Shown one piece after another: positions 7,631 to 16,892 of a stretch of 64,000 nucleotides of DNA (positions within the stretch are counted from its first letter, which is position 1; each line of letters opens with the position of its first letter). Under the pieces are notes generated by a model that was not told where the DNA came from, searched no databases, and saw nothing but the letters and a program-made list of their open reading frames with translations. The position numbers were made by a program, and so were the translations under genes. The DNA lies in the NCBI GenBank assembly GCA_001896885.1, contig MKRJ01000042.1:1-64000 (forward strand), read 5' to 3'. The stretch comes from Rhizobiales bacterium 65-79 (GTDB lineage: Bacteria > Pseudomonadota > Alphaproteobacteria > Rhizobiales > Rhizobiaceae).

Positions 7631-8821
7631 TCAATGCCGGCGTGAAAGCTCGCGCGTCGCGGCTTCCAGTCCGGCGAGCGTCAGCGGGTACATGCGTTCG
7701 GAGAAGATATCGCGGATCATTCCGATCGAATGCGTGTAGCCCCAGTGCTTCTGTTTGATCGGGTTGATCCATATGGCGTTCGGCCACTGATCGAGCACGC
7801 GCTTCAGCCAGACGATGCCCGCCTCCTCGTTCCAGTGCTCGACCGAACCGCCGGGATGGGCGATCTCGTAGGGGCTCATGGCCGCGTCGCCGACGAACAC
7901 CACCTTGTAATCGTGACCGTATTTGTTGAGCACGTCCCACGTCGGCATCACCTCCGCGTGGCGGCGGCGGTTGTCCTTCCAGACGCCCTCGTAGAGGCAG
8001 TTGTGGAAATAGAAGAATTCGAGCTGGCGGAACTCGGCGCGCGCCGCCGAGAACAGTTCCTCGACAGCGCGGATATGGTCGTCCATCGAGCCGCCGACAT
8101 CGAAGAACATCAGGAGCTTGACCGCGTTGCGCCGCTCGGGGCGCACCCGCACGTCGAGATAGCCGTGCTCCGCCGTCGCATGGATGGTGCCGGGCAGGTC
8201 GAGTTCCTCGGCGGCGCCTTCGCGCACCCAGCGGCGCAGGCGCTTCAGCGCGATCTTGATGTTGCGCGTGCCGAGTTCGACGCCGTCGTCGAAATTCCGG
8301 AACTCGCGCTTGTCCCACACCTTGACGGCACGGCGGTGCCGGCTCTCGTGCTGGCCGATCCGGATGCCTTCCGGATTGTAGCCATAGGCGCCGAAGGGCG
8401 AGGTGCCGGCGGTGCCGATCCATTTCGAGCCGCCCTGGTGCCGGCCCTTCTGCTCCTCCAGACGCTTCTTCAGCGTCTCCATCAGCTTGTCGAAGCCGCC
8501 GAGCGCCTCGACGAGCTTCTTCTCCTCTTCCGTCAGGTGCTTTTCGGCGAGCCGCCGCAGCCATTCCTCAGGCAGGTTCGCGACTTCGACGCCGTCCGCT
8601 CCCGACAGCGCCTCCAGCCCCTTGAAGACATGGCCGAAGACCTGGTCGAAACGGTCGATGAAGCGCTCGTCCTTCACCAGAGCGGAGCGGGCGAGATAAT
8701 AGAAGGCCTCGACGTCGTAGTCGGCGAGATGCGCGTCCATGCCTTCCAGCAGGCCGAGATATTCGCGCAGCGAGACCGGCACGCCGGCAGCTTTCAGCTC
8801 GAGGAAGAACGGGACGAACAT
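7631..8821 (-). CDS. VWA domain-containing protein, CoxE-like
   Basis: A 396-residue cytoplasmic protein beginning MFVPFFLELKAAGVPVSLRE, a characteristic start of alphaproteobacterial CoxE-like proteins. The C-terminal von Willebrand A domain carries a variant MIDAS motif, FFDVGGSMD (about residue 240), where canonical MIDAS is DxSxS. Start ATG 8821 has AAGGAC upstream. CoxE/VWA proteins usually work with a MoxR-type AAA+ ATPase in metal-centre or complex maturation. No such ATPase is adjacent here, so the partner is elsewhere or in the region upstream of a different locus. The exact target is unknown. Confidence 0.8.
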   Translation of the reverse strand: MFVPFFLELKAAGVPVSLREYLGLLEGMDAHLADYDVEAFYYLARSALVKDERFIDRFDQVFGHVFKGLEALSGADGVEVANLPEEWLRRLAEKHLTEEEKKLVEALGGFDKLMETLKKRLEEQKGRHQGGSKWIGTAGTSPFGAYGYNPEGIRIGQHESRHRRAVKVWDKREFRNFDDGVELGTRNIKIALKRLRRWVREGAAEELDLPGTIHATAEHGYLDVRVRPERRNAVKLLMFFDVGGSMDDHIRAVEELFSAARAEFRQLEFFYFHNCLYEGVWKDNRRRHAEVMPTWDVLNKYGHDYKVVFVGDAAMSPYEIAHPGGSVEHWNEEAGIVWLKRVLDQWPNAIWINPIKQKHWGYTHSIGMIRDIFSERMYPLTLAGLEAATRELSRRH

Positions 8822-9039
8822 GGCGTCCTTGTGGACTTGATGCCGGGGGGTTTCAAGAGGCCCGGCCTGTCGAGCACGGTCCTGTCAGCTATCTAGACAA
8901 TTGGTCGTATGCCGTTCCGGAAACGCCGGGAGGCCGCTTGCCGGAAGGAGAACCCATGGTACATTGCCGGCCATTCGGTTTAACCGGCCTGGTCGAGCCG
9001 GCCGTCACAATAGAAAACGACCTCATGGGAGACTACGAA

Positions 9040-10254
9040 ATGAAAGGCATTTATCTGGCCGGCGCCTGCGCGGCCGCAATCCTGCTCGGCGCGGGCGCGG
9101 CCTCGGCCGACGGCATCTCGGACGGCGTGGTGAAGATCGGCGTACTGGGCGACATGTCCGGCGTCTACAAGTCGAGCTTCAGCGGCGACGGCGCCATCGC
9201 CGCCGTCAAGATGGCGGTCAAGGATTTCGGCGGGACCGTTCTCGGCAAGCCGATCGAAGTGATCTCCGCCGACCACCAGAACAAGGCCGACATCGCCTCG
9301 GCGACGGCGCGCCAGTGGATCGACGAGCAGAAGGTCGACATGATCACCGACCTGACCAACTCGGCGGTGGCTCTGGCGGTGCAGAAGGTCGCCGCCGACA
9401 AGCACATCATCACCATGGCGACCGGCCCGGGCAGTTCCGACCTCACCGGCCCGGCCTGCACGAAATATGGCATCCATTACGGCTACGACACCCATGCGCT
9501 GGCCGTGGGCACCGGCACCGCGGTCGTAAAGGCCGGCGGCACCAGCTGGTATTTCATCACCGCCGACTACGCGTTCGGCCATGCGCTCCTGAAGGATACT
9601 TCCGACGTCGTCAAGAAATTGGGCGGCAAGGTGCTCGGCAACTCCATGGCGCCGACCGCGACGGCGGATTTCTCCTCCTATCTGCTGCAGGCGCAGAATT
9701 CCGGCGCCAAGGTCATCGGCCTCGCCAATGCCGGCGGCGATACGGTGAACTCGATCAAGCAGGCGCATGAGTTCGGCATCACCGACGGCGGCCAGCAACT
9801 TGCCGGCCTGCTGGTGACGATCTCCGACGTCCAAAGCATCGGCACCGACGTCGCCAAGGGTTTGAGCTTCACCAGCGGCTGGTACTGGAACACCGACGAC
9901 AAGTCGAAGGAATGGGCGAAGCGCTACGCGGAAGTGTCCGACAATGCCGCCCCGACCTTCGTTCGTGCGGCGGACTATTCGCTGACCATCGCCTATCTGA
10001 ACGCCATCAAGGCGGCCGGCACGGACAATGCCGACGCGGTGCGCGAACAGCTCGGCAAGATGAAGATCGACGATTTCTTCGCCAAGGGCGGCCATATCCG
10101 CAAGGACGGATTGCTGATCCACGACATGTACCTCTTGACCGTCAAACAGGGCGGCTCGAGCAAGTGGGACGTGGCCAACGTCACCGCGACGATCCCGGGC
10201 AAGGACGCCTATGTCGCCGAGGCTGATTCGGGTTGCCCGCTTGACGCGCAGTGA
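9040..10254 (+). CDS. Branched-chain amino acid-type ABC transporter, periplasmic substrate-binding protein
   Basis: A 404-residue exported type I periplasmic binding protein. A signal peptide covers about residues 1-23, cleaving after GAASA. The mature part begins DGISDGVVKIGVLGDMSG, typical of LivJ/K-like proteins. The ATG at 9040 is chosen because GGGAG lies about 8 nt upstream and the signal peptide starts there. Upstream in-frame starts would bury the signal. It is the first gene of a five-gene liv-type operon. A 15-bp hairpin follows and probably favours higher expression of this subunit. The ligand cannot be predicted; amides, aromatic acids and other small acids are known for relatives. 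Confidence 0.9.
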   Translation: MKGIYLAGACAAAILLGAGAASADGISDGVVKIGVLGDMSGVYKSSFSGDGAIAAVKMAVKDFGGTVLGKPIEVISADHQNKADIASATARQWIDEQKVDMITDLTNSAVALAVQKVAADKHIITMATGPGSSDLTGPACTKYGIHYGYDTHALAVGTGTAVVKAGGTSWYFITADYAFGHALLKDTSDVVKKLGGKVLGNSMAPTATADFSSYLLQAQNSGAKVIGLANAGGDTVNSIKQAHEFGITDGGQQLAGLLVTISDVQSIGTDVAKGLSFTSGWYWNTDDKSKEWAKRYAEVSDNAAPTFVRAADYSLTIAYLNAIKAAGTDNADAVREQLGKMKIDDFFAKGGHIRKDGLLIHDMYLLTVKQGGSSKWDVANVTATIPGKDAYVAEADSGCPLDAQ

Positions 10255-10284
10255 CATTGCGCCGTCAGGCGTGAGAGCATTTCG

Positions 10285-10320
10285 CCTGAGGGGGCCGGCT
10301 GCAAGGCCGGCCCCCTCAGG
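10285..10320 (+). terminator. Strong intercistronic hairpin after the binding-protein gene
   Basis: CCTGAGGGGGCCGGC (10285-10299) pairs perfectly with GCCGGCCCCCTCAGG (10306-10320) across a six-base loop, giving a 15-bp GC-rich stem. No U-tract follows, so it is more likely an mRNA-stabilising or partial-termination element. It would raise the level of the binding protein relative to the membrane and ATPase subunits. Confidence 0.75.
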
Positions 10321-10343
10321 TTATCGGCGTCTCGTGCGGGCGA

Positions 10344-11109
10344 ATGTTTGAAATGGGCGACTTCATCCTTGAAGCACGCAGTCTGAGCAAGGAGTTCGGC
10401 GGCTTCGCGGCCGTGCGCGACGTCGATCTGGCGATCCGACGTGGCTCGATCCATGCGCTGATCGGGCCGAACGGCGCCGGCAAGACCACCGTATTCAACC
10501 TGCTCACCAAATTCCTGTCGCCGACGCGGGGATCGATCGTCTTCGAGGGACGCGACATCACCAGCCTGAAGCCCGCCGATGTCGCCAATCTGGGCATTAT
10601 CCGCTCCTTTCAGATCTCCGCGGTGTTCCCGCATTTGACCGCGCTGGAAAACGTCCGCGTCGCGCTGCAGCGCAAGCTCGGGATTTCCTACCATTTCTGG
10701 CGTTCGCCACGTGTCCTGGAGGGCCTGCACGGGGAAGCGATGGAAAAGCTGGCCTCGGTCGGACTGGCAAATTTCGCCGATTCCCCGGCCGTGCTTCTCT
10801 CCTACGGCCGCAAGCGGGCGCTCGAGATCGCGACGACGCTGGCGCTCGATCCGACGCTCATGCTGCTCGACGAGCCGACGCAGGGCATGGGCGCGGAGGA
10901 CGTCGGACGCGTGACAGACCTAATCAAGGAGGTCTCAGCCGGCCGCACGATCCTGATGGTGGAGCACAATCTCGGCGTGGTTTCGCGCCTGGCGGACGCT
11001 ATCACGGTCCTGAACCGCGGCCGGGTCCTTGCGGAAGGACCCTACGAGGCGGTGTCGCGCAATCCGGAGGTGATGGAAGCCTATATGGGGACCAGCGCGG
11101 AGGATGCCG

Positions 11110-11117
<8 letters not shown>
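10344..11117 (+). CDS. ABC transporter ATP-binding protein, LivG-like
   Basis: A 257-residue ATPase of the branched-chain amino acid transporter class. Walker A is GPNGAGKTT, the signature region is LLSYGRKRALEIA, Walker B is LMLLDEPTQGMG, and the switch His is in VEHNLGVV. The ABC domain covers nearly the whole chain with the LivG-type C-terminal tail. The start is either ATG 10344 or ATG 10353; neither has a strong Shine-Dalgarno. The gene overlaps the LivF-like gene by a few bases. It energises uptake through the two permeases downstream. Confidence 0.9.
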
Positions 11118-11817
<700 letters not shown>

Positions 11818-11889
11818 GGAAGCGGGCTGTGAGGGACGGGCAGGAATGAGCAGCAGGCAAAGGACGGCTAAAGCCGGGAGGGCGTTCCC

Positions 11890-12795
11890 ATGGATGTCAT
11901 GATGAGGCTGATCCTCGCCCAGGGCATGCTCGGCCTCAACAATGGCGTCTTCTACGCCATGCTCAGCCTCGGGCTCGCCGTCATCTTCGGCATGCTCAAC
12001 ATCGTCAATTTCGCCCATGGCGCGCTCTACATGCTGGGCGCTTTCGTGGCATTGATCCTCTCTTCCTATCTCGGGCAGTGGATCGGGCTCGACGCATTGC
12101 ATATCGGCTTCTGGCCGGCGCTGGTCATCACGCCGATCGTCGTTGGGTGCTTCGGCATGCTGATCGAGCGCACGATGCTGCGCTGGCTCTACAAGTTCGA
12201 TCCCATCTACGGGCTGCTTCTCACCTTCGGCATCGCGCTCGTGCTTCAGGGCCTGTTCTCCAACTATTTCAACAGCGCCGGTACGCCCTATCCGGCGCAG
12301 CCGGCTTCGCTGCGCGGCGTCGTCCATCTCGGCTTCATGGTGTTTCCGAAGTACCGGCTTTTCACGATCCTGTTCTCCATCGCGGTCTGCTTCCTCACCT
12401 GGTACGTCATCGAGCGAACGAGCCTGGGCGCGCGCCTGCGCGCCGGCGTCGAGAACCCCGAACTCGTGCAGGCCTTCGGCATCAACGTGCCGCGCATGGT
12501 GACGCTGACCTTCGGCTTCGGCACCGGGCTTGCCGGGCTTGCCGGCGTGCTCGCCGCGCCGATCTATTCGGTCAGTCCGCTGATGGGCGCCGACATCATC
12601 ATCATCGTCTTCGCGGTGGTGGTGATCGGCGGCATGGGCTCCATCCTCGGCGCCATCACGGCGGGCCTCGCCCTCGGCCTGATCGAAGGAATAACCAAGG
12701 TCTTCTATGCGCCGGCGGCCAACACGGTCATCTTCTTCCTGATGGTGATCGTGCTCCTGGTGCGGCCGGCTGGTCTTTTCGGGCGGCAAAGCTGA
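11890..12795 (+). CDS. Branched-chain amino acid-type ABC permease, LivH-like
   Basis: A 301-residue inner-membrane permease with about eight hydrophobic helices. It has the family motif GVFYAMLSLGLAVIFGMLNI near the N-terminus and the cytoplasmic coupling region (RLRAGVENPELVQAFGINVPR) that contacts the ATPases. Start ATG 11890 has GGGAGG about 8 nt upstream. The stop overlaps the next start (TGATG), so the two permeases are translationally coupled. A short gap of about 70 bp separates it from the LivF-like gene in the same operon. Confidence 0.9.
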   Translation: MDVMMRLILAQGMLGLNNGVFYAMLSLGLAVIFGMLNIVNFAHGALYMLGAFVALILSSYLGQWIGLDALHIGFWPALVITPIVVGCFGMLIERTMLRWLYKFDPIYGLLLTFGIALVLQGLFSNYFNSAGTPYPAQPASLRGVVHLGFMVFPKYRLFTILFSIAVCFLTWYVIERTSLGARLRAGVENPELVQAFGINVPRMVTLTFGFGTGLAGLAGVLAAPIYSVSPLMGADIIIIVFAVVVIGGMGSILGAITAGLALGLIEGITKVFYAPAANTVIFFLMVIVLLVRPAGLFGRQS

Positions 12796-13763
12796 TGGCG
12801 GCAAGCGAGCGGATCGTCGGCGAATCACGTGCCCACCGAAGCGGCGTCAATCTCGTCCTGTGGGCGATCCTGATCCTGTTCGTGCTGACGGCGCCAGCCT
12901 ACATCTATCCCGTCTTCGCAATGCAGCTCCTGTGCTTCGCGCTCTTTGCTTGCGCCTTCAACCTGCTGCTCGGCTTCACCGGCCTGCTTTCCTTCGGCCA
13001 CGCGGCCTTCTTCGGAGCGGCCGCCTATGTCACCGGCCACGTCATAAAGATATGGGGCCTGCCGCCCGTGGCCGGCATCTTCGTCGGCACCGCGGTGGCG
13101 GCTGCCCTCGGCTATGTGATCGGCTCGCTGGCGATCCGCCGCCAGGGCATCTATTTCGCCATGATCACGCTGGCCTTGGCGCAGATCATCTATTTCCTCG
13201 GCCTGCAGCTTCCCTTCACCGGCGGCGAGAACGGGCTGCAAGGCATTCCGCGCGGCCACCTCTTCGGGATCTTCGATCTCGATCGGCCGCTGGTGATGTA
13301 TTATTTCGTCGCCGCGATCTTCATGATCGGCTTCCTGATCATTTACCGCACGATCCATTCGCCGTTCGGGCAGGTGCTGAAATCGATCCGCGAGAACGAG
13401 GCGCGGGCGCTTTCGCTCGGCTACAACGTCACTCGCTTCAAGCTGATCGCCTTCATCATCTCCGCAGCGCTTTCCGGGCTTGCCGGCGCCACCAAATCGG
13501 TCGTCTTCCAGTTCGCCTCCTTGACCGACCTGCACTGGCAGACGTCCGGCGAGGTCATCCTGATGACATTGCTCGGCGGGCTGGGCACGATCTTCGGGCC
13601 AGTCGTCGGCGCGATAACGATCGTTTCGCTGCAACACGAACTGAGTTCGCTCGGCTCCTGGGTCAACGTGGTGATCGGCCTGATCTTCATCGTCTGCGTG
13701 CTGGCCTTCCGGCGCGGCATCGTCGGCGAACTGGCCCGGCTCCTGAAGACCTCGTCGATGTAA
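12795..13763 (+). CDS. Branched-chain amino acid-type ABC permease, LivM-like
   Basis: A 322-residue membrane permease with about nine to ten hydrophobic segments. It contains the LivM-type N-terminal block (LCFALFACAFNLLLGFTGLLSFGHAAFFG) in shortened form and the coupling motif SIRENEARALSLGYNV. Start ATG 12795 shares bases with the LivH-like stop. It is the last gene of the operon, which runs binding protein, LivG, LivF, LivH, LivM. The convergent GNAT gene begins 16 bp downstream. Confidence 0.9.
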   Translation: MAASERIVGESRAHRSGVNLVLWAILILFVLTAPAYIYPVFAMQLLCFALFACAFNLLLGFTGLLSFGHAAFFGAAAYVTGHVIKIWGLPPVAGIFVGTAVAAALGYVIGSLAIRRQGIYFAMITLALAQIIYFLGLQLPFTGGENGLQGIPRGHLFGIFDLDRPLVMYYFVAAIFMIGFLIIYRTIHSPFGQVLKSIRENEARALSLGYNVTRFKLIAFIISAALSGLAGATKSVVFQFASLTDLHWQTSGEVILMTLLGGLGTIFGPVVGAITIVSLQHELSSLGSWVNVVIGLIFIVCVLAFRRGIVGELARLLKTSSM

Positions 13764-13778
13764 CCGGCGCGCCGCCTG

Positions 13779-14225
13779 CTATTGCAGACTGTATTTGATG
13801 AAACCCGTCTGGCGGGCCACGCGGTCATAGAGCCTGCGGGCGGTGCTGTTGGTCTCGTGCGTCATCCAATAGACATTGGTGGTCCCGGCCTTTGCGGCCT
13901 CCTGCCGGACCGCCTCGATGAGAGCGGCGCCGACGCCCCTGCCCCGCACCTCGGGATCGGCGAACAAATCCTGCAGGTAGCAATTGTTCGCCTGCGACCA
14001 GCAGGTGCGATGATAGAGATAGTGGACCAGACCCACCGGCCTGCTGTAGATCAGGGCAATGAAGCCCTTGGGCTCGAACTCGCCCTGCGTGAAGAGCCGT
14101 TTCCAGGTCGTCGCATAGACCTCTTCCGGAGCGCTTGTCTTGTAGAAGACGAGATAGGCCGTCCACAGACGACGCCATTCGGCATGGTCGGCCTGTTCCA
14201 GCGGGCGGATGGTGATGGCGGACAT
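13779..14225 (-). CDS. GNAT-family N-acetyltransferase
   Basis: A 148-residue cytoplasmic acetyltransferase. The acetyl-CoA-binding motif A is seen as LFADPEVRGRGVGAALIEAV (about residues 85-104), with a C-terminal NSTARRLYDRVA motif B region. Start ATG 14225 follows GGAGGAG at good spacing; the longer frame upstream lacks support. It is convergent with the liv-type operon and divergent from the hypothetical gene after it. Substrate unknown; small amines or amino acids are usual for this subgroup. Confidence 0.88.
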   Translation of the reverse strand: MSAITIRPLEQADHAEWRRLWTAYLVFYKTSAPEEVYATTWKRLFTQGEFEPKGFIALIYSRPVGLVHYLYHRTCWSQANNCYLQDLFADPEVRGRGVGAALIEAVRQEAAKAGTTNVYWMTHETNSTARRLYDRVARQTGFIKYSLQ

Positions 14226-14386
14226 GGCTCCTCCTGTCGTTCCCGACCGGTGCATAACTTCCTTCTATACGAGGCGCCATGTGGCAGTAGAGGCTCGTCC
14301 GTGGGCCATGCCCGGGGTGAACCGGATTGACAGGACAGGCATGGAGCCGCTGGATGCACCGGGTGAAACCAGCACACCGGAAGGCC

Positions 14387-15082
14387 ATGCCGCTACAGAA
14401 CCGGGTAGATCCTTTCGGCGACATCCACGCGGTCGACGCGCGCGGCCTGTTCACGGGAAACCGCGGCGTCATCCACGATCCGGCCACGAAGACGTTGCTG
14501 CCGCGCCGCTGGGCGACGAAGGCGTGGCTCATCTGCGAGTGCGAATTCCTCGGCCGCCGGCGCGAAGTGATGGGCCGCAATGCGCGCTCGGGCAATGCCG
14601 GCTGGACCGAGCTCTTCTTCCTCGACGAGGTCACGGCGCTGGCTGCCGGCCACCGGCCCTGCTTCCATTGCCGGCGCGAGCGCGCAAAGGAATTCGCCGG
14701 TTATTTCGGCGAAGCGTTCGGCATCGCCGGCCCGAAAGCCGGCGAAATCGACGAAAGGCTGCACCGGGAGCGCCGGGCGTCGGCACTCGCTGTGGCCGAC
14801 CGTCCGAGGCCGGTCGAAGTCGATCGAGAGGCGATCGACGCGCTTCCCGATTGTGCCATGCTCTGTCGGGGCGACCGGACCTTCGCCAAACATGGCCGCA
14901 ACCTCAGGGCCTGGACCTTCCGCGGCTGGACCGACGAATGGGACTACCGTGATCTCGCTTTGTACGCCGTCCGGTTGCTTACCCCGCCGACCACGGTCGA
15001 GATCCTGCGCCGCGGCTACGAGCCCGTCTGGCATCCGACAATAGGGACGCTGCCGCGAGCGCGCAGCCTACCCGCCGGTTGA
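14387..15082 (+). CDS. Conserved hypothetical protein with CxxC motif
   Basis: About 231 residues from ATG 14387 (GGAAGG just upstream); a start at 14327 is possible. No enzyme motif is recognised. Visible features are NRVDPFGDIHAV at the N-terminus, GNRGVIHD, a central ELFFLDEVTALAAGHRPCFHCRRERAKEF block with a single CxxC, and a long charged C-terminal half. I recall similar uncharacterised proteins in alphaproteobacteria with the GHRPC..CRR motif. No signal peptide or membrane segment is seen. It is convergent with the marR-like gene 8 bp away. The function is not assignable. Confidence 0.7.
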   Translation: MPLQNRVDPFGDIHAVDARGLFTGNRGVIHDPATKTLLPRRWATKAWLICECEFLGRRREVMGRNARSGNAGWTELFFLDEVTALAAGHRPCFHCRRERAKEFAGYFGEAFGIAGPKAGEIDERLHRERRASALAVADRPRPVEVDREAIDALPDCAMLCRGDRTFAKHGRNLRAWTFRGWTDEWDYRDLALYAVRLLTPPTTVEILRRGYEPVWHPTIGTLPRARSLPAG

Positions 15083-15089
15083 GGGTTGC

Positions 15090-15539
15090 CTAGCGGTGCT
15101 CGTCGAGCACCTTGCGCACGGCCTTCAGCGCCGGAAGCATTGCAGAAATCTCTGCAAGCGGCAGTTCACCGGCAAGTTCCGATACTTCCGGCACGAGCCG
15201 GGCGAGCGCCGCGTTCCGCGCCGCAAGCCCCGCCTCCGTCAGCGAGACGAGCTTTGAGCGGCCGTCGTCGCCGGCCGCGCGTACCGAAACAAAGAGCTTG
15301 CCTTCGAGCCGCTTCACCGTGTTGGTGATGGCGCCGCGCGTCACCTGCAAGGCATCCGCCAGCCGGGCGGGCGTCCATTCGCCGCCCAACCGGCAGAGAT
15401 GGTGCAGAAGCACGAACTGTGCGTGGCTCATGCCTTCGGGAAGCTGCTTCTGGATGGCGGCCTCGTTCAACTGGGCGATGATGCCGATTTCCGTGAAGAA
15501 ATCGAAAAGCTTTCCGATCACCGCCTCGTCCGTCGTCAT
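15090..15539 (-). CDS. MarR-family transcriptional regulator
   Basis: A 149-residue winged-helix repressor. The HTH region is at about residues 55-75 (WTPARLADALQVTRGAITNT), followed by the wing with DDGRSKLVSLTEAG. The start overlaps the stop of the upstream nitroreductase-like gene by 4 bp (ATGA), so both come from one promoter upstream of 16681. Two identical 14-bp repeats in that promoter are a plausible autoregulatory operator. The effector is unknown; the linked flavoenzyme suggests a redox-active or aromatic compound. Confidence 0.88.
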   Translation of the reverse strand: MTTDEAVIGKLFDFFTEIGIIAQLNEAAIQKQLPEGMSHAQFVLLHHLCRLGGEWTPARLADALQVTRGAITNTVKRLEGKLFVSVRAAGDDGRSKLVSLTEAGLAARNAALARLVPEVSELAGELPLAEISAMLPALKAVRKVLDEHR

Positions 15540-16681
15540 GCGCGTATCCGGCTTTGATAGGGCCAGCGCGGCGCCGGCTCGACCGCCGGACCATAGCCCA
15601 GCCGCACGAACATTTGCAGCGTCTCGTCCCCGCCGATCGAGAGTTCGCGGCGGATGTCGCGGAAGTGTCCGGCCATCTCGGGATATTCCTGCAGCGCCTG
15701 GCTGAGCGGCTGCATGGAAAGGCCGGCCGCAGTGGCCGCCAGGCAGAAGCGGAGGTAGTCGCGGCCGGCGGCGATCTGGTCGGCGCGGCTGTTGCCCCCG
15801 GTGACGAGCCAGGCGAAGGCGGCGGAACTTTCGATCTGTTCGCGCTCGTCCGCCCGCTCGCGCTTCGAAACGGTGGAGTACGGATCGAGAAGGTCAACCG
15901 GATCGAAAAGGCCGAGATCATAGGCGCCTTCCATGACCAGACCGGCGAGGGCAATGCCATCCGGACGGCGGTTGATTTCGGCCTTGCCCACGCGGAGCGC
16001 GTCCACCGTCTCCTTCGCGGTTCGGCGAAGCCCCATTTCGACGCCAAGGGCGTCGATAGCGAGCGTGGACAGCGCCTTGCGCCGGTCCTTGTCGTTCGTC
16101 CAAGCCATGCACGTCTGACGAGCGAAGCCGGCGATCCTTTCGAGCGTCTCACTCTTCACCGCCCGGTCGTCATAGGCATTGCGATTGGTCCGCCGCAGGC
16201 GCGCCGAGGCAAAAAGTGGGTCCTTTCCGGTGCCAGTCCCTCTGGTGAAGCGGACATGCGCTACCGGCCGCCCATCCAGCCTCGGCTGCGGCTCGCCTTC
16301 GGGAAAGGTGGTAATGCCGGTTCCCCAGCCGCCCTCCGCCGCCGCCATCGACAACAATTCGAGGAAGGCGCCGAGCCCGATCGTGATCTGCCGGTCGAAA
16401 GGATCGGTTTGGGGCAGGCGACGGTCGAGTTCGCAATAAAGTGTCAGGCTTTCCGGTTCGTCGAAGTCGACCAGCCATGGCTGCCGATTGTGCGGATTGG
16501 GCGCCAGCACCGCATAGGAAAGCGCGACGCGGCGGATGTCGGTGCCCTCCAAGCCGGCCGAACGCCATGGCGCCCGCGCGGAGGTCGGAGCGCGGCTCGC
16601 CGCCCATGCGCCGCCGGCTCCGACGGCGAATATCGCACCGCCCCCGAGGACGCGGATGAACTTCCGTCTGGAAAGGGTCAT
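15536..16681 (-). CDS. Nitroreductase-family protein with twin-arginine signal (Acg-like)
   Basis: A 381-residue predicted FMN-dependent oxidoreductase. The N-terminus (LSRRKFIRVLGGGAIFAVGA) is a twin-arginine export signal, cleaved near AWAASRA. The mature part has the two-lobe layout of Acg-type nitroreductases: LAPNPHNRQPWLV early and a second nitroreductase-like half with RRTNRNAYDDR and a C-terminal GLSMQPLSQALQEYPEM. It would act in the periplasm or at the membrane. Start ATG 16681. It is translationally coupled to the MarR gene that likely represses it. Confidence 0.8.
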   Translation of the reverse strand: MTLSRRKFIRVLGGGAIFAVGAGGAWAASRAPTSARAPWRSAGLEGTDIRRVALSYAVLAPNPHNRQPWLVDFDEPESLTLYCELDRRLPQTDPFDRQITIGLGAFLELLSMAAAEGGWGTGITTFPEGEPQPRLDGRPVAHVRFTRGTGTGKDPLFASARLRRTNRNAYDDRAVKSETLERIAGFARQTCMAWTNDKDRRKALSTLAIDALGVEMGLRRTAKETVDALRVGKAEINRRPDGIALAGLVMEGAYDLGLFDPVDLLDPYSTVSKRERADEREQIESSAAFAWLVTGGNSRADQIAAGRDYLRFCLAATAAGLSMQPLSQALQEYPEMAGHFRDIRRELSIGGDETLQMFVRLGYGPAVEPAPRWPYQSRIRA

Positions 16682-16697
16682 CGGTTTTCCTCAAATA

Positions 16698-16731
16698 GTT
16701 TAATGCTAAATTATATGGTTTAATGCTAAAT
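16698..16731 (-). promoter_or_regulatory. Paired 14-bp repeats, candidate MarR operator
   Basis: GTTTAATGCTAAAT occurs at 16698-16711 and again, identical, at 16718-16731. The starts are 20 bp apart, two helical turns. Each copy contains the partial dyad TTTA-N4-TAAA. The repeats lie 17-50 bp upstream of the nitroreductase-like start in an AT-rich island. The arrangement fits cooperative binding of MarR dimers over the promoter. Confidence 0.65.
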
Positions 16732-16787
16732 CAATTTCAAGAGCCCGGGCGCAAAGGTGCTTCCTGACGCCGTGAATCCAGTTTGGA

Positions 16788-16857
16788 GTCCCCTCTCCGT
16801 CTCGGCTTCGCCTTGGCACCTCTCCCCACATTCGTGGGAGCAAGGAAGGGAGCTATG
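16788..16857. repeat. Mosaic intergenic repeat, copy A
   Basis: The element reads GTCCCCTCTCCGTC, then a variable centre, then ACCTCTCCCCACATTCGTGG and GAGCAAGGAAGGGAGCTA. The same outer modules occur at 19963-20043 with a different centre. The 3' part forms a small hairpin (CCCAC-ATTC-GTGGG). It lies in the gap before rsmE and encodes nothing. Confidence 0.65.
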
Positions 16858-16892
16858 CTTGACGGCCCACTCCGCCTGCCGCATCAGGAGCC

